Shown here: positions 10,217 through 24,500 of the stretch, one piece after another | Layout of the letters: the number at the start of each line of letters is the position of its first letter | How positions within the stretch are numbered: the stretch's first letter is position 1 | NCBI GenBank assembly: GCA_922989275.2 | Contig: OV277857.1 | Location: 7,378,001-7,442,000, forward strand | Direction of reading: 5' to 3' | DNA from: Gari tellinella | Taxonomy: Eukaryota; Mollusca; Bivalvia; Cardiida; Psammobiidae | DNA: 64,000 nt | Notes under the pieces: generated by a model | Database searches by the model: none | What the model was told of the DNA's origin: nothing | What the model saw: the letters and a program-made list of their open reading frames with translations, nothing else | Position numbers and translations under genes: made by a program

Positions 10217-10938
10217 CATATTTTATTTTAAAGTGTTTTAAACGGAATATTGCATGAAAGAGATCCTTGAACTGTGTCTGTCATGTTCAGAACTGGAGTA
10301 ACTCGGCGTGCGGTATGGATCGAATCTGGTACATTCAGATCGTGTTTGTATTATGATTTACATTTTGAAATCGACAGGGGCCTTTCGGACTCCTGTTTTA
10401 CGTCACATTTATATTGTTTATGGACCGAAATTTGCCACATAACAGTCGATAATTCATGTTGGGTTAACATCTATTTTACCCTATCAACTCAATACATTAT
10501 TCTTTATTTCTCGGTTTGCAAACATACAAAAACATGACGGAACAGTCCTACACATACATGCAGACATTTTCAAGTTCAGGGAAACATGCATCAGGAATCG
10601 CTTCATAATGAATATGCACATAAGTAAATAGATAACAGCACTGATGGTGATAATAATAAATATTTACAATAATAATTATAAAACATGTAATAATAATAAT
10701 AACTATAATATAAGTAATAATGATATTATAGACCTGCATATTTTCAGTTTGTCCCAAGAGTTGTTTTAACCGAAACTGTTGATTTCAATAAAAAGTTAGA
10801 AATGAATAAATGGAATTTTACTTTTGATTACCGACCCTTTTCAGGGTACAGTAAAACTTGACTCTCCAATAAAAGCACCTTTTGACGCCTTTGCATACTG
10901 TGAAAACATCGATACCGTTTACTGACTTTAATGTTGAA

Positions 10939-11120
10939 GACCCCTAATGAGATCGGACCAATGTCGGTCAATATCGGAAACTCTACGGAGAGCGGTCGGC
11001 CATTCTCGTAAACTCGTAAACTCGTAATTCAGCATAGTTCGGAACAGGTCGATAGTTGACGAGATATAGCCGATCGCTGCACGTAGAGTACCGTTTTTTG
11101 GACTGATCTCATTAGAGGTC
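10939..11120. mobile_element. Family K inverted-repeat element
   Basis: Ends GACCCCTAATGAGATC and GATCTCATTAGAGGTC are near-perfect inverted repeats 182 bp apart. Only one copy in the window. Confidence 0.55.
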
Positions 11121-11838
11121 CTCGACCTTAAGTTGAATTAATTTCTTCAGTTGAAATTCGATAACTCGAACTGCTTGCTTCTTTAATGAAAATAAGCAAA
11201 TTGAAACATGTACTATATTCTGATAGGTAGCTGCTTTAAACTGCCTGAAAATAAAACAGAAAGGAATTCCGCTATACATTCAGGCTGTTTTAATACCAAT
11301 ACATGTATATCTTAAATTCTGAAAACAAGCTATGCTCAAGTTTAAGTGTAGCTTGAAAAGGAAAGTAACGATCACGTCTTGGTCCCGACATATCTTGATA
11401 ACGGATTGCAGCACGCATGTTCCTCATAATTAAGTTGACAAGTTTATATTGAGATAACATTCAAATAGAAACTAGCCTAGTTTCTAGTGACACTTTTAAA
11501 AAGCATTATTTCAATGTTACACAATAAATATAATTTTGGCCAATTCCCGTGTTGTTACGGTCCGCGGTGTGTTGTTTACGCTGCTTATTCATTACTTAAC
11601 GGGCACTCTGCACGGGCAGATAGACACTGTGGGTGTTAAGACTAATAATCGGATTATATATCTTTGGTAAAATGCACAAAGAACAAGAAAAGCGTGAACA
11701 ACTCCGGCCTGTTCGTGCAAATAGTCCGAATTCCACCTCCCGTGTTTTAGCCTTTATCACGCTTTGTAATTGTCGTCTGCTAAAATTCTGAAATTAAATA
11801 TTTCTGCAATTATTGGTTCATGAAGTATCATCAAAATG
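11121..11838. other. Intergenic, little recognised
   Basis: Includes degenerate pieces (AATTCGATAACTCGAACTG and a beta-like hairpin around 11235-11290) but no definable element or gene. Confidence 0.35.
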
Positions 11839-11905
11839 GCAAACAGTTTGGATCCAGATGAGACGCCGAATTACTCGGCGTCTCATCTGGATCCAAACTG
11901 TTTGC
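11839..11905. repeat. Alpha hairpin with about 31-bp arms
   Basis: Arms GCAAACAGTTTGGATCCAGA and the exact mirror, with the tip GACGCCGAATTACTCGGCGT. It lies about 390 bp upstream of the nidogen start codon. Confidence 0.75.
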
Positions 11906-12129
11906 AAACAAAGTATCACTTATCCGAGTGTAGCATGCAACTAGAAGGTTAAGCGCTGGTACGTAGAATGCCGAAGTGTAGTGTCAGTTTCCGTCAATTT
12001 CCGTACGCTCACCACACCTGCCAATCATTATTTCCGGAGGTGTTCGGGTTTCTGTAGTGCAGGATCCTCTGAGGATGTGAGATGGTAGCTCCTCTGAGAT
12101 AACAACACACGAAGGGATTAAACCAGCAC

Positions 12130-12295
12130 TGGATTAATTTTCTCTGGATTATCGGCCAGCAATCTTTGGCCCGGTTTAGTAAACGTGTTAGTTACATATA
12201 CGGCTTCATCATAGAAGTTGGGGATATTTTAAAAGTGTGATTAAGGTGCTAGGAAAATACGATCATTCGTTTCAAAATTGTGAAAAACTGCAAAC
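12130..12295 (+). promoter_or_regulatory. Nidogen 5' flank / putative 5' UTR
   Basis: The region directly upstream of the start codon has no MITE signature, unlike its surroundings (hairpin ending at 11905, next element at 12587). An AT-rich stretch ATTTTAAAAG lies about 70 bp before the ATG, but I cannot identify a transcription start or a convincing core promoter. Confidence 0.25.
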
Positions 12296-12511
12296 ATGTG
12301 GAACCACAGGAATTATACTAGAACTTTGTATTCGTTGTTGGTCGGGGTAATATGTATAGGATGTTTGAGCTCAGCTCCGATAAAATTATTTTACCCATAT
12401 GGTACATCCAGAGGAGACCAAGCTTTAACGAGAGGGGATGATGTGAGCTCTAAAGAATTTCAGCTAACAGTGCCAATTCACTTTTACGATGGATATTATA
12501 CGAGTGTATAT
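12296..12511 (+). CDS. NID: Nidogen exon 1: signal peptide and start of NIDO
   Basis: The ATG opens a hydrophobic leader (LYSLLVGVICIGCLSSA) with a likely cleavage site after SSA. It is followed by FYPYG, GDDVSS and YYTSVY, the usual NIDO N-terminus. The exon ends exactly at GTAAGT in phase 0. The start was chosen because the leader directly precedes the conserved FYPYG region. Confidence 0.88.
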
Positions 12512-15500
12512 GTAAGTATTACAAGGTAAAGGTGCACCGTCCCAGAGCTACTAATACACATCACACGTATGTTATATATTTACATGTACAATGGAGAAAA
12601 CGTTAGTATTTCCCGATAAACGCGTTTTCTCTAAAATTCATGAAGTCCATTGCAAACAGTTTGGAGCAAGATCAGACACCGGTTAACCCGGCGTCTGATC
12701 AGGCTCCGAACTATTTGCCACTCTGATAAAAAGGAATGTTCAGAATTTGAAAAAAAGTTGTAATTTTCTACATTTTATTACATTGCTTTTGGCGTTTATT
12801 TTCGTTTCGTTTAAACAGGGTTTCCAAGAACAACGTCTTCTCCAATGTATATAGGAATGTATATACATCACCTAACGGCAATGGTCTGATGTTTCACATT
12901 ACATGTTTCACATTCACACGTTACATTTCGCTTTGATCAGCGATTTTCACAGTCTACTGAAAGCTGACCCGTCTTCGCCATAGAAGCACCTTTTTGAAGC
13001 AGTCTACCAGTACCTATGTATCACAGAATATAGTCTTTGCATGATTTTCCTATGTGCTGATAACATACCCAACTCTAATGACGACTATAATCGTCATTAA
13101 TGACCACTGCACCTCTGAAGAATACACTTGTCCTATGCAAACATTGTAGATCAAGATCAGAGGGCTCCTGTAAGAGTTCTCTGATCAGGGTCTACACTGT
13201 CTGTCAATTGGAAATGTATCAACCCGAAATAGTCTACAATTAACTAGACTTAGTTGAAATAGGGACATGTTATGAAATGCCCCTGGTTGAAAATTGCAAT
13301 TTTCCATTAAATGTTTCAGGGGTGAATAAGATAAAGAGTCACATTGCAGCATCCTTACAGTTGACTGTTTGAAGCAGACTGGACGTAAAGCAAAATAGTC
13401 CTTCAAAGAGCTTTCTGATTTACTTTCAACTACATTACATGATCTCAACAAACAAACAATGACAAAATGATTGAATTATTAACCCTTTACCTGATAGTCT
13501 TTTCTAGTATTGAAGATAGGTGACTTCTTAAAGCAGATTGAAAGTAAAGCAGAATGCGCCTTTGGGCGCATTCTGCTTTACTTTCAGCCTGTTTTAAGCT
13601 ATCATATGCTAGAATATAGAAAATATTCTCTATAATATATATTCATGACTGATTGAATTGGAACTATTTTCTTCAGCGGAGGAATAAACGAAATGCGCTA
13701 AAAGGCGCTTCTATAAGGTAAAGGGTTAAGTGGCACAAAACAGCTAGGTAGAGTCAGGTACAATAATTAGTAAAGCATTACAGTGACGTGTTAAACTGTA
13801 AAGCATTAAAAACCTTATCTTGTATGTCGTAGAACATTATAAAGGCTTTTAGTTTTACAATATTTTGATGGCTCTTGTAAATAGTATTCCAGTCAAGGAG
13901 TACGTGATGCAGGTACTGAAACGACGGACATTAAACCTAGGACATGTGATTCTTATATACATACGCTATCTTTTTCCGCTCAGTATAAACATACGCGAAA
14001 TAAAGTCTTCACACCAGGGCTGCCATTTCTCCGGATAATTCCTAAATCTTCGGATTTTTTTCTAGAAAATGGTAGCTTAAAGCAGGCTGAAAGTAAAGCA
14101 GAATGCGCCTTAAGGCATATTCTGCTTTACTTCCAGCATGCTTTAAGTAGTCACGTGTTAACAAATCTAAAAACAGACGATGGGGTAAAGGTACGATTCG
14201 TAAATTCGCACTTGAAAAATGAAAATTTGGAAATCTCAGGATTTTTTATTTTAAGTTATGGCAGCCCTGTCACACAAATCCAGACCATATGGCATCTTGC
14301 TCTTATCTTGAAAAAAAAACCCAACCGACTAGATACTCGTAGTTTGTGGGTTTAATTTGGTTCCTTTCTTCCAAAACACTCGCCATTTAAATTTAAATAA
14401 TTCAGCAATACCATAAAGTCACACCTTTTATAGTTCTCATGGTACTCAAAGTCGCACTGATGTTGTTTTAAGATAAAAGGCAGCCTTAAGCAGGAACAAA
14501 CATTCATAAAAAAGTTTCTATATTCTAGCATATGGTACCTTCAAGTATGCTAAATTTAAAGCAGAATGCACCTGAAGGCGCATTCTGCTTTACTTTTAAC
14601 CTCTTAAGTGGTCACCTATCTTCAAAACTAGAAACAGGCTATGGGGTAAAGGCTTAAGTACCTGGATAATCAACTTAAACAACAACAACAACAACCATCT
14701 TCTATAGATCAGAGGGTCCAAAATTTAAACCTATTTGCACTTCAACACTAAGCATTGAATATGCATTGTACAACCATTATGGGAATCAAAGAGATGAAGT
14801 GACATTGCTAGCGCGTTTGTGTATGGTATTAGTCAAGTATTAGTCGGATTTGTTGAAAACGATTGGTTTGGTTACATCGACCCTAATAGTTCCCACGCAC
14901 GCTGTCAAACTTGTATAACGAGACACTTATATAAAAGTCATGGCGATATTTATATTAAAGAGAGACAAATGCTGGATGCAAATTATGTAGAAATCCCATT
15001 TTCTGCAATGTTTTATCCTGTATAAATCAATCAGAGGCTGTGCTTCTTTTGAGTGGTAGATTAATGCAAGGTTGACTGTACATTCATAGTACAGTGAAAC
15101 CCCTCTAAACCGGAACCTCTAAATACCGGAATTCTCTCTAAACCGGACAAAAACTTTGGTCCCGTTTCCAACACTTCTTTATTCTAACCCATTACGCCAT
15201 AAATATGCATTTTTACGCCTTTGATTTATTCCTACACTGAAGAAAATACATTCATGAGTATGTATCATCAGAAACATTTTCTATACTCTAGCAGATGATA
15301 GCTTAAAGCAAGTTGAAAGTAAAGCAGAATGCGCCTTAAGGCGCATTCTGCTTTACTTTCAACCTGCTTTAAGTGAACAGCTATTTTCCATACTAGAAAC
15401 AAGCTATGGGTTAAAACCCCTCTAAACCGGAAACCCCTATAAACCGGACAAGTTTGGAACTTGTCCGGTTTAGAGGGGTTTCACTGTATTTGCTATTTAC

Positions 15501-18500
15501 TCGCTTGTTTAAATAGTAAATGTAAATACTTATTCTGTGACTCAAACTATTTAACCCTTTCAATCATAGCTTATTCTAGGATTTGAAGACTGGTGGCCAC
15601 TTAAGGTAGGTGGAAAATAAAGCAGAATGTGCCTTCAGATTCATTCGGCATTACTTTGAGCCTGCTTTAAGCCCCCATCTACTTAGATATACTTAGGTTA
15701 ACTTAAGCATTCATATTGATCTGATTTGGTATATAAATTTAGCACATGGCTTGGAGCTCTCGGCCAATCAGATGCCTCACAAACCTGTGAATATATCGTT
15801 TATTTCAACAAACCATGGAATAACTAACAAACTGTTCACTTATTCCTCGCTTCCGTCATCTCAAGGCAATTTGACGTCACAATTCTAAAAACAGCTGAGG
15901 TCAGAGGTGAACTGCACACGCTTCATGACGTTTTATTATGTACAGTGAGACCTAGACTTTAAAGACAATTACTAATGAATTGTGCTTACATATAGAGCTT
16001 CAATAAGCGTTCTTTTTGTTGGTGTTAAAGCATGCTTAATGTCTCAAACTTATCATTTGAAATAACCTTTCAATTTTAGTAAAATATTACAAACAAAATG
16101 ACTTTTTCGTCTAAAACAGAAATCAGAAACGAATGGTTTTCTTGTTTTCCTCGAGCCCAAGCCAGTGCTAAATAGGTTAGACCATGGTTGCGCGCGAATA
16201 AACGACATAGGGCTACGCCCTCTCGAACTATATCGTTTATTCGCTTGCAACCATGGTCTAACCTATACATATATTTGCATGTCACGTGATAAACCTGTTG
16301 AATATGATGTATAAATGATGGATTATGTAACGAGATACTTAACTCTTTCCTCCCTGAAACTTTAAAAGGACAATTCCAGTTTCCATTTTAGTCTAGTCTA
16401 TTTCTGACTTTTAAGGGTTGTTTTTGTCAATGTTTGGCATTATGACAAACAGTGAATACCCTGATCAGAGGGCTCCTTTTGGAGCCCTCTGATCTGGATC
16501 TTCACTGTTTGCACAGGACAAGTGTACTATTCACATGTACACTGTTTGAAAAGGACGCCTATATGCGGGACTAGGGTTGAAAGGATTAATGTATAAGTTA
16601 CGAATAAACTACATGTATGTCTATGTCTATATGTCTATAATAGAGCATTCTCCTTATTGAGCACATTTAAAAGATATATATGACTGTGTAAATATGAACT
16701 ATTTTCATCAGTGGAGGAATAAAATTAAAGGTGTTAAAATGAGTATCTATAATGTATTTGAATAATGGGTTAACTGGCATGTCCAAACAGATGGGCTCTA
16801 GATAATAACATATATATTATCCACTTATTTAGGCAATCAAAACAGTTTTAACAAAAATTATCTTTTAAAAAAGATATATAGCGGAATGGGTAGTGGAAGT
16901 AATGCTGCAGGTGGGTGTGCAAAATCATATAAAATAAAGGTTTTCAAAAGCTACAGTGGAGAATCTGTTATTCTTTCCCGTTTAAACGCAAACGTACGCA
17001 AACGCAAAGCACTAAAACGTAGAAAAGAACAACTTTTGGACAATTCTGATAATTCTTGTTTATCTTGGTGGCAAACAGTTTGGAGCCTGATCAGACGCCG
17101 GGTTACCCGGCGTCTGATCTGGCTCCAAACTGTTTGCACTGCAAATAATAGTTTTAGCGTAAACGCGTTTATTGGGAAAGAATAACAGAATCTCCACTGT
17201 AACCCTGGGCCCGTATTCTGAAACACTCTTAGATAACTTTTACTCTAAGTAAATCAATATTCTCTTAGTTTTCGGCAATTTAGTCTAAGTATTTGATGAT
17301 ATACTCTTAGAAAGTGAAAAAAACTAAGATAATTCTAAACTCGACAGATTTCACTAAGTATAACGATATACTCTTAGAAAATCAATATAGTCTTAGTTTT
17401 CGGCCATTTCAACTAAGTATTTGGGGATTCCCTCTTAGAAAGATGAAAAAAAACTAAGAAAATTCTCAACTCGCCAAATTTACTATAGAATTTTCTCAAA
17501 ACTTTAGAAAACTGTGACCCTCTCTTAACTTTTTAGAATTTTCTAGGATTAGAACACGAACGTTTATTAAGCAGTAATAACAGGTAGAATAGATAATTCA
17601 TTGAAAAAAAAATCGTTTATAGACCTATAGATACGTTTAGCGGATGTTTTTGAGCCGACGTTTGTGTTTGAGTGGCTTCGTGAAATTGGGTCAAAGTCTG
17701 GGTGGGGTAACGTCATTACAAAGGACTGGGATTACTGTTTTAGACATTATTACATACGGTCTTCATCGCGAAAACGTGGAAAATATCGATATCTATTCAA
17801 AGTCTATATTTTTAGTAATAAATGACCACTGTATGTACCAAAACTAGCGTAAATACATAATTAGGTTCACAATTATAATTAACTAACAAGCCAAATTTCA
17901 ACGAAGTCGCCGTAGCTCAATCGATAGCGAGTCTTACTTGCATGTCGGGGGTCTCCGGTTCGAGCCACACAGGGTACGATCTTTTTTCCTTAACAACCCC
18001 CTTCTTTTTTTTTCTTTTTCTTTTTTTTTTTAAAAATCATCATTATTTCTATAGATTCGTTTCTTTAGATACAAATAACTGCTTAATTCTTTCAATGCCA
18101 AACTTTCGTAATAGTTTACTTCTTCACCGTTTCATTGTCGTCTGCTTCAATTTTGTTGTCTGCAATATCGTTTCAAAGTAAATTGTAAGGCAGTATGACT
18201 GAAAAGAATTCAAAACGAGTGCCAAATAGTTTGGATCCTCATCAGACGCCGCGTTACGCGGCGTCTGATCAAGGTCCAAACTCATTGCAAACGTGCTTTT
18301 AGGCGCCATTGAGAGAGAAAGGGTTAAAGCATGCTAAAATTGAAGTAAAAGTCTCCAATTAGAAATTTTCCTTCTTATTGTCAACCTGCTAGTTCTAGAA
18401 ATGACTTTCATGTTTCTACTATTTCTTGATATTTGAAAAGCATTAAGAAAAGTGTCCTGCAGATTGATGTTTAACCATTGTAATGCAGAATTGTCATCTG

Positions 18501-21500
18501 CTGCAAACACATCATCTGCAGAAAACAACATAATCAATTTGATACTTTCAAAACTTAAAAACAGTAAAATATGACTGGCAAACAAGTTTGGATCATATCA
18601 GACGCCGCATAACGCGGCGTCTGATCTGGATCTTTACTGTATAGAAACTGTTAACAAATTTTATCCAAGTCGCGGTTAGCATAATAAGATGGTTTCTTTT
18701 AAAGCAGGCTGCCAATAAGAAGGAAACCTCTAATTGGAGACTTTTACATCAATTCTAGCATGCTTTTACCCTTTCACTCTGGCGCCTAAATGCGCGTTTG
18801 CAAACAGATTGGATCTATTATCAGGATCCAAACTATTTGGCACTCGTATTGAATTCTTTTCAGTCATACAATTAACTTTAAAAAGATACTGCAGACAACA
18901 GAATTGAAGCAGACGACAATGAAACTGTGAGAATTAGACTCACTCTCGCCTAAAGGAACGTTTGCAAACATTTTGCACCTTGATCAGACGCCGCGTTTCG
19001 CGAAACGCGGCGTCTGATCAGGATCCAAACTGTTTGACACTCGTATTGAATTCTTTTCAGTTATACTTCCTTACATTTAAGGCTTTGAAACGATATTGCA
19101 GGCAACAAAATTGAAGCAGACGACAAGAACATTTAAAGGAGTAAACTATCACAAAAGTTTGGCAGTGGAAGGATAAAGCAGTTATTTGTATTTAAAGAAA
19201 TGAATCTATGGAACTAGTGATGATAATTAAAAAAAAAAAGAAGGGGGTTGTTAAGAAAAAAAGATCGTACCCTGTGTGGCTCGAACCGGCTACCCCCGTC
19301 ATGCCAGGCAGAGTCGCTATCGATTGAGCTACGGCGACTTCGTTGGAATTTGGCTTGTTAGTTAATTATAATTGTGAACCTAATTATGTATTTACGCTTA
19401 TGTATAAACACTTTTTATTCAATTAATTATCTATTCTACTTATTCTGGGACAATGCTTGCTGCTTTATAAACGGGAGAAGAAAACAAACCCGAAAACTAC
19501 ACCGCAAATAAACAGTCACACATGTTAGTATGCGAGAAGAGTGACGTCATTTTAGTCGGGAAAGTCCCTGACAACGGCCATAATTTACTCTTAGTTTTTT
19601 TTTCGCTAAGAAAATAATTTAGTATTTTCTTAGAGTAAAAGTTAGCGAAAAATAATCTTAGTTGAAAATGTTAGAGTTTAGAAATTTCTAATTAAAATAC
19701 TTAGAATGTTTCAGAATACGGCCCCTGGTCTGTGACTGTGTCTCTTAACTTTACACACTATTCATATTCAGTAAAAATTGCAAAAGTGCATGGGTCAGCC
19801 TGGCTCCTGTCCAATATTATCAGACAGTTCAGTTTTATACCTAAATTTCTTATTAAAAATCATTGGTTGAAACTGTTGGTCTAAATAGATATATACGGCT
19901 CCGCTGATTTCTTTTCGCAGATGATGACAGTGTTAAAGACAGGATAAGGGTTAATTTGTGATGCAAATCAATTGGACAAGCCAATTACATAAGATAGGTA
20001 GTTATGTAAATATACATCCCACCTCCCGCTGACCGTGTGCGATAAGAGAGGGACCCGCCCAGGTACATGCTAATAAACACCATTCTAAGATCCGCACCAG
20101 GTTTCAACAACTACAGTAAAACCTCTCTATTACGACCACTTAATTGTGTTGAGTTTTAGGTTTTTACGACAGGTGGCTGCTTAAAATAAGATGACAGTAA
20201 AACAGAAAGCTCGTGTAGGAGCTTTCTGTTTTACTGTCACCTTACTTTAAGCTGTCACCTGTGTTTTATACAATCAAATAGCCTCCGTTTTAGTGGTTCA
20301 GTCTGTTATTTAATCAATAAGCCTTCTTTCTATTGGTCGTAATAGAGGTCTGACTGTATTTATTAACAGTCAAACCTGGATAACTCGAAATTGTTAAATC
20401 AAACAACCCTTGTTGTGTTCCTTAATTTGAAATTCGATAAAATTGAACTCGCTTTAATCGAATTCTACCAATATTTCCTACATAAGTCGTACCTGTATTT
20501 TATACTTAAAAAGTATTTCCCATATTTCAAAGTCAACATGTGGTAATGTTCGACTTTATAGGGAATTCGAGGGATAGACTCTATCACCCGAATTCCCTAA
20601 AGTCGAACATAACCACATGTTAGCTTTGAAATATGGGTAATACTTTTTAACAGGTATATTTACGTGGACTGAATATAGACAATATATAAACGTAATTGAA
20701 AAACAAAGAGTTTTGTATATCTTAACGAATTTCAGTTTTGCATAGTCGGTCAAACGTTATCGTCGTTTCCATTATAAGCAGATTTGATCAGATTTCGAGC
20801 TCTAAACATTACTTGCTATTCAGAAGTCTACATTTAAATAAGAAAACATGGGACGTCTTAGTAGGACTTTAGGCACTAAATCGGTCCACTTTACAATACT
20901 TTTAAATATTTTTTTTTTATGTTAAAAACGTGAATAGGTCATCCTTTATCATGTGGAAATCTAGAGGGAATATCTAGAATATCATAAAAGAAATAGAAAA
21001 AGTTTAAAAGGCAACACTGAATTTATGACACCAAACTTTTGGTCGTTACTTTTTAACAAAACTTGCATCGAAGAGACGATTCTTTAGAACGATCACAGTA
21101 TCACAATCTATGGCTAGTTAAACAATCTTTAGACAATATGGGGACGATACAATGCAAATTATTTGTCCTAGTTTTAGTTTAAACTTATGACATGTTATTG
21201 CATACAGTATATATGCAGAGGATTGGGCTACACGTTTTTTGCAACATTATATAATGCCCGCTCCCAATATATTAACATGACAATAAAAGAGGTTACATTA
21301 TTCACTATTTTCAGAATAAATGATATAGAAATTTGAAAACAAACTGCCATGTAGACATCAGCATAAAGAGTAAAGAAAGAGAGGAAGGAAGAAAAATGCT
21401 TAGATCAATTTCTTGAATTCGAAATCGGTTGGAGGCCCGGGTGTAACTATTAACTGCACAAAAATATCTCTGTTGCAATCAGGAGAACAGTTTGGGTTTC

Positions 21501-24500
21501 CAAATAGTCAAATGTCTAAATTGACAGTTGTTATGGGTAAAATATCATGTAATAGAATCTCACACATATGTACATAGTTTTAACAATCTAGAAAGTAATG
21601 AAAAGCATTTTCACAGGGATATCGACATGTACATGCTGGGTCGTTCATAAAATTACACCTGAACAGTTCGTAATTTGAGCTGCAGTTATGCCTAATTCTG
21701 GTGTGAATGATATAACCGTCTATTGCCGAAAACAAATATGAAAATAAGAGTTTGGTGTTACTTTGGTTAGGGCCGATTTTAATGAAGAAATAGTTTTACT
21801 ATTGAGCAATACTAGTTAGTCCTCTGACCTGGAATCCAGCACTTTAACGACCAGGTCGTGTTTCTTTAATTCGAATGAGATGCTCAGTCTGAATCAGCTA
21901 GACCACACTGTACGGTGCATGCTGAGTTTTCGTCAGATAAATACAGATTGTATCACACAAAATCACACGAAAATTCGTCAGTTAACTTACATAGCAGTCC
22001 TTTGCCATACCTATGCTATATAGCCTGGCCACATTGCCAATGGGTTCGTTAGTGATACATGTACATGTACAACGAAAGGCGAGACACCAATATCTCCGAC
22101 TGAGTTCCTGGCATCCATACGGGCCTCCAGGCTAGATTGGATACACTAGACGCATTTACAGTGGAGAATCTGTTATTCTTTCCCAATAAACTCGTTTACG
22201 CTAAAACTATTATTTGCAGTGCAAACAGTTTGGAGCCTGGTCAGACGCCGGGTAACCCGGCGTCTGATCAGGCTCCAAACTGTTTGCCACCAAGATAAAC
22301 AAGAATTATCAGAATTGTCCAAAAATTGTTCTTTTCTACGTTTTAGTGCTTTGCGTTTGCGTACGTTTGCGTTTAAACGGGAAAGAGTAACAGATTCTCC
22401 ACTATATGCCTCATTGATATCGCGGCAATGAACTCTCCATATGTGCCTTTTGGAATATTTCATAATATACATGTATAATATACATAATATATAATACATA
22501 TATTATATGTATTTCATAACTCAAATTTATTCAATGCGAGGGCTGTCAATACATTAACAGCATGGTATTTCGTATGAAAAAGCAAACAATACAGACCCAG
22601 ATGAGACGCCACACAAATATCTACTTTTGTGAACGATAAGAATCAATGGGTTACTCTTTTCATTACGTCTCCTTTGTTATCTCCACCCAGCCTTTAGCGT
22701 GGACCGGACTACTCTGGCATCAGAATTGCCTTTATACGTTAATATATAGTGTTCAATTCAGTGTTACTTTTGCACTTCGATAAGTAAAAGACACTCAATG
22801 AAGACACAGGTTTACATCTTTTAAAAGACAGATATCTATTTAATGTAGGGCAAAATTGGCCTTAAAACTATTTGTTTTGAAGTGGATGCCACGCGCCTAT
22901 AATAATATAAACATATAATATGTAAATTAAACAAACACGTGTTTGATTAAAAAGATTTATGGTGTAAAATACATTTCAAGACAACTATTGAGCTCGGTCG
23001 GGATCAAACCCGCGTGGAGAAGGCAACACAAATATGCGCCCAAACAGTGCCAATGTTTTTGCCCACTGGGCTACCAAGGAATTATTTCATGCACTATTGT
23101 ATCGTTTATGAACTGTATTTAGCGAAGTTCAAAGCATTTTACTGATCATACTTCTTTAAATCAATGCATGATTTATTATACATGTATATAGACTCATATT
23201 AAATTATTAGCCACTTTAAAGATACTAAAAACCAAGTGCCGTATTTGCAGGGTAACGGCAATGCAATTCGATTAGGAAATACTATTAAATGGGACTGTCC
23301 GATAAGAATGCCTCTTTGGCCCAATTAGCTTATATTTTAGACCATGTTTTGTTTTGCCTTTTCCACACAGGTTCAATTCCGATCGAATTCATAATTTGTT
23401 TCGTTTGATTTTTTTTAACAGTTATCCTTTTCCACAACTAATGTTTACATCTTTACATAGGCGTCTGGCATCCATTTGCAAAAACAGGTTTTAGATCAAA
23501 TTTGGTTTCATTCACTCTATAAAGGTTTGAGATTAAATACATGTATTTAGTACAACATATGTTGCTAACCATGTGTGTTTCTAACGCTATTCCTTTAGCC
23601 CATAAATACCATACACATTTTCAACCAATCTTGTTAGTTATCATTTTCCCATTGTTCTGTCTTGTTTTCGTGTTATGTAAGTGCAGTTCCAGATGGAGAA
23701 TCGGTAAATACGTTGTGTTTGTGAAATTCTCTGCTGTAGAAACATCTTATTATTTGTAATCGTCCTATAGCAAGACTACTGTTTAAAAACAGTGTAAGTG
23801 GGAAAACTCTCAGTCTACTGGCAGAAGAACAAGATGCTCCGCGGATGATGCGGAACCAGGGCAAACCCATGTTATCAGACAGGCAAACAGAACACATCAG
23901 ATAATGTTCAAGTGCATTGCTACCGTGTAAAATTGTTCACCCTTACCCTGTCTACTTGGGATTAATTGTTATTTGCAAACAGTTTCCAACAAGATCATAC
24001 GCCGCGTATCGCGGCGTCTGATCTTGAAGTTAACTGTTTGACAACAGTATTAGATGTTCTTCTATTTACAAATAACAAAAACGTTGATTTGTAAAAGTTT
24101 GCAGAAGTCAATCTCAAAGCAGACGTTATTGTGGTAGGACAAGGTGTAAGGTTTCTATGCTAAATTAAAGACACGTCGAAAATGCTCTTAGATAGGTAAA
24201 TATGCTTTAGCGCTATGTAAATGTCGTCTGTAAAATTTGTTGTCGGCAACAAATGTCAGAGTTGATTTAACTGCATTTACTTTAAGAAAATACCGTGCCA
24301 TACAGTTTGAGCCCAGATAAGACGCCGACTTACTCGCAGTCGTATCTGCAACCAAATCCCATGGTGTTACTACTCATTAGAATCGTCTCGAAGAGACGAT
24401 TCTAATGAGTAGTGACACCATAGGGTTTGAAGCAAAAATAAAGATTTTAGTTTTTAAAATACCCCCTTATCTGGAGCCCTCTTGCCCTTAAAGCAGGTTG

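Larger units (their letters stand above)
17207..19725. mobile_element. Composite 2.5-kb inverted-repeat element with tRNA-like modules
   Basis: Ends GGGCCCGTATTCTGAAACAC and ATGTTTCAGAATACGGCCCC are inverted repeats, with CTCTTAG/CTAAGA motifs repeated inside. Each arm holds AATTATAATTAACTAACAAG, a tRNA-like module and a run of T. The centre contains several nested TTAA-type and hairpin MITEs. No transposase frame is present. Confidence 0.75.

Noticed and set aside
16886..17226. Open frames of 90-110 codons on both strands, repeated in similar form near 22200, 27150, 28400, 30200, 35970 and 56700
   Set aside because: They are translations of family A MITEs, and their similarity follows from the element copies and inverted symmetry. 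No start context or protein family fits.
17906..17980. Functional tRNA gene
   Set aside because: A and B boxes are present but the acceptor stem does not close and an inverted second copy lies in the same element, so a tRNA-derived module is more likely.
23541..23897. Overlapping 72- and 74-codon frames on both strands in intron 1
   Set aside because: No homology or splice support; hydrophobic composition reflects AT-rich sequence.
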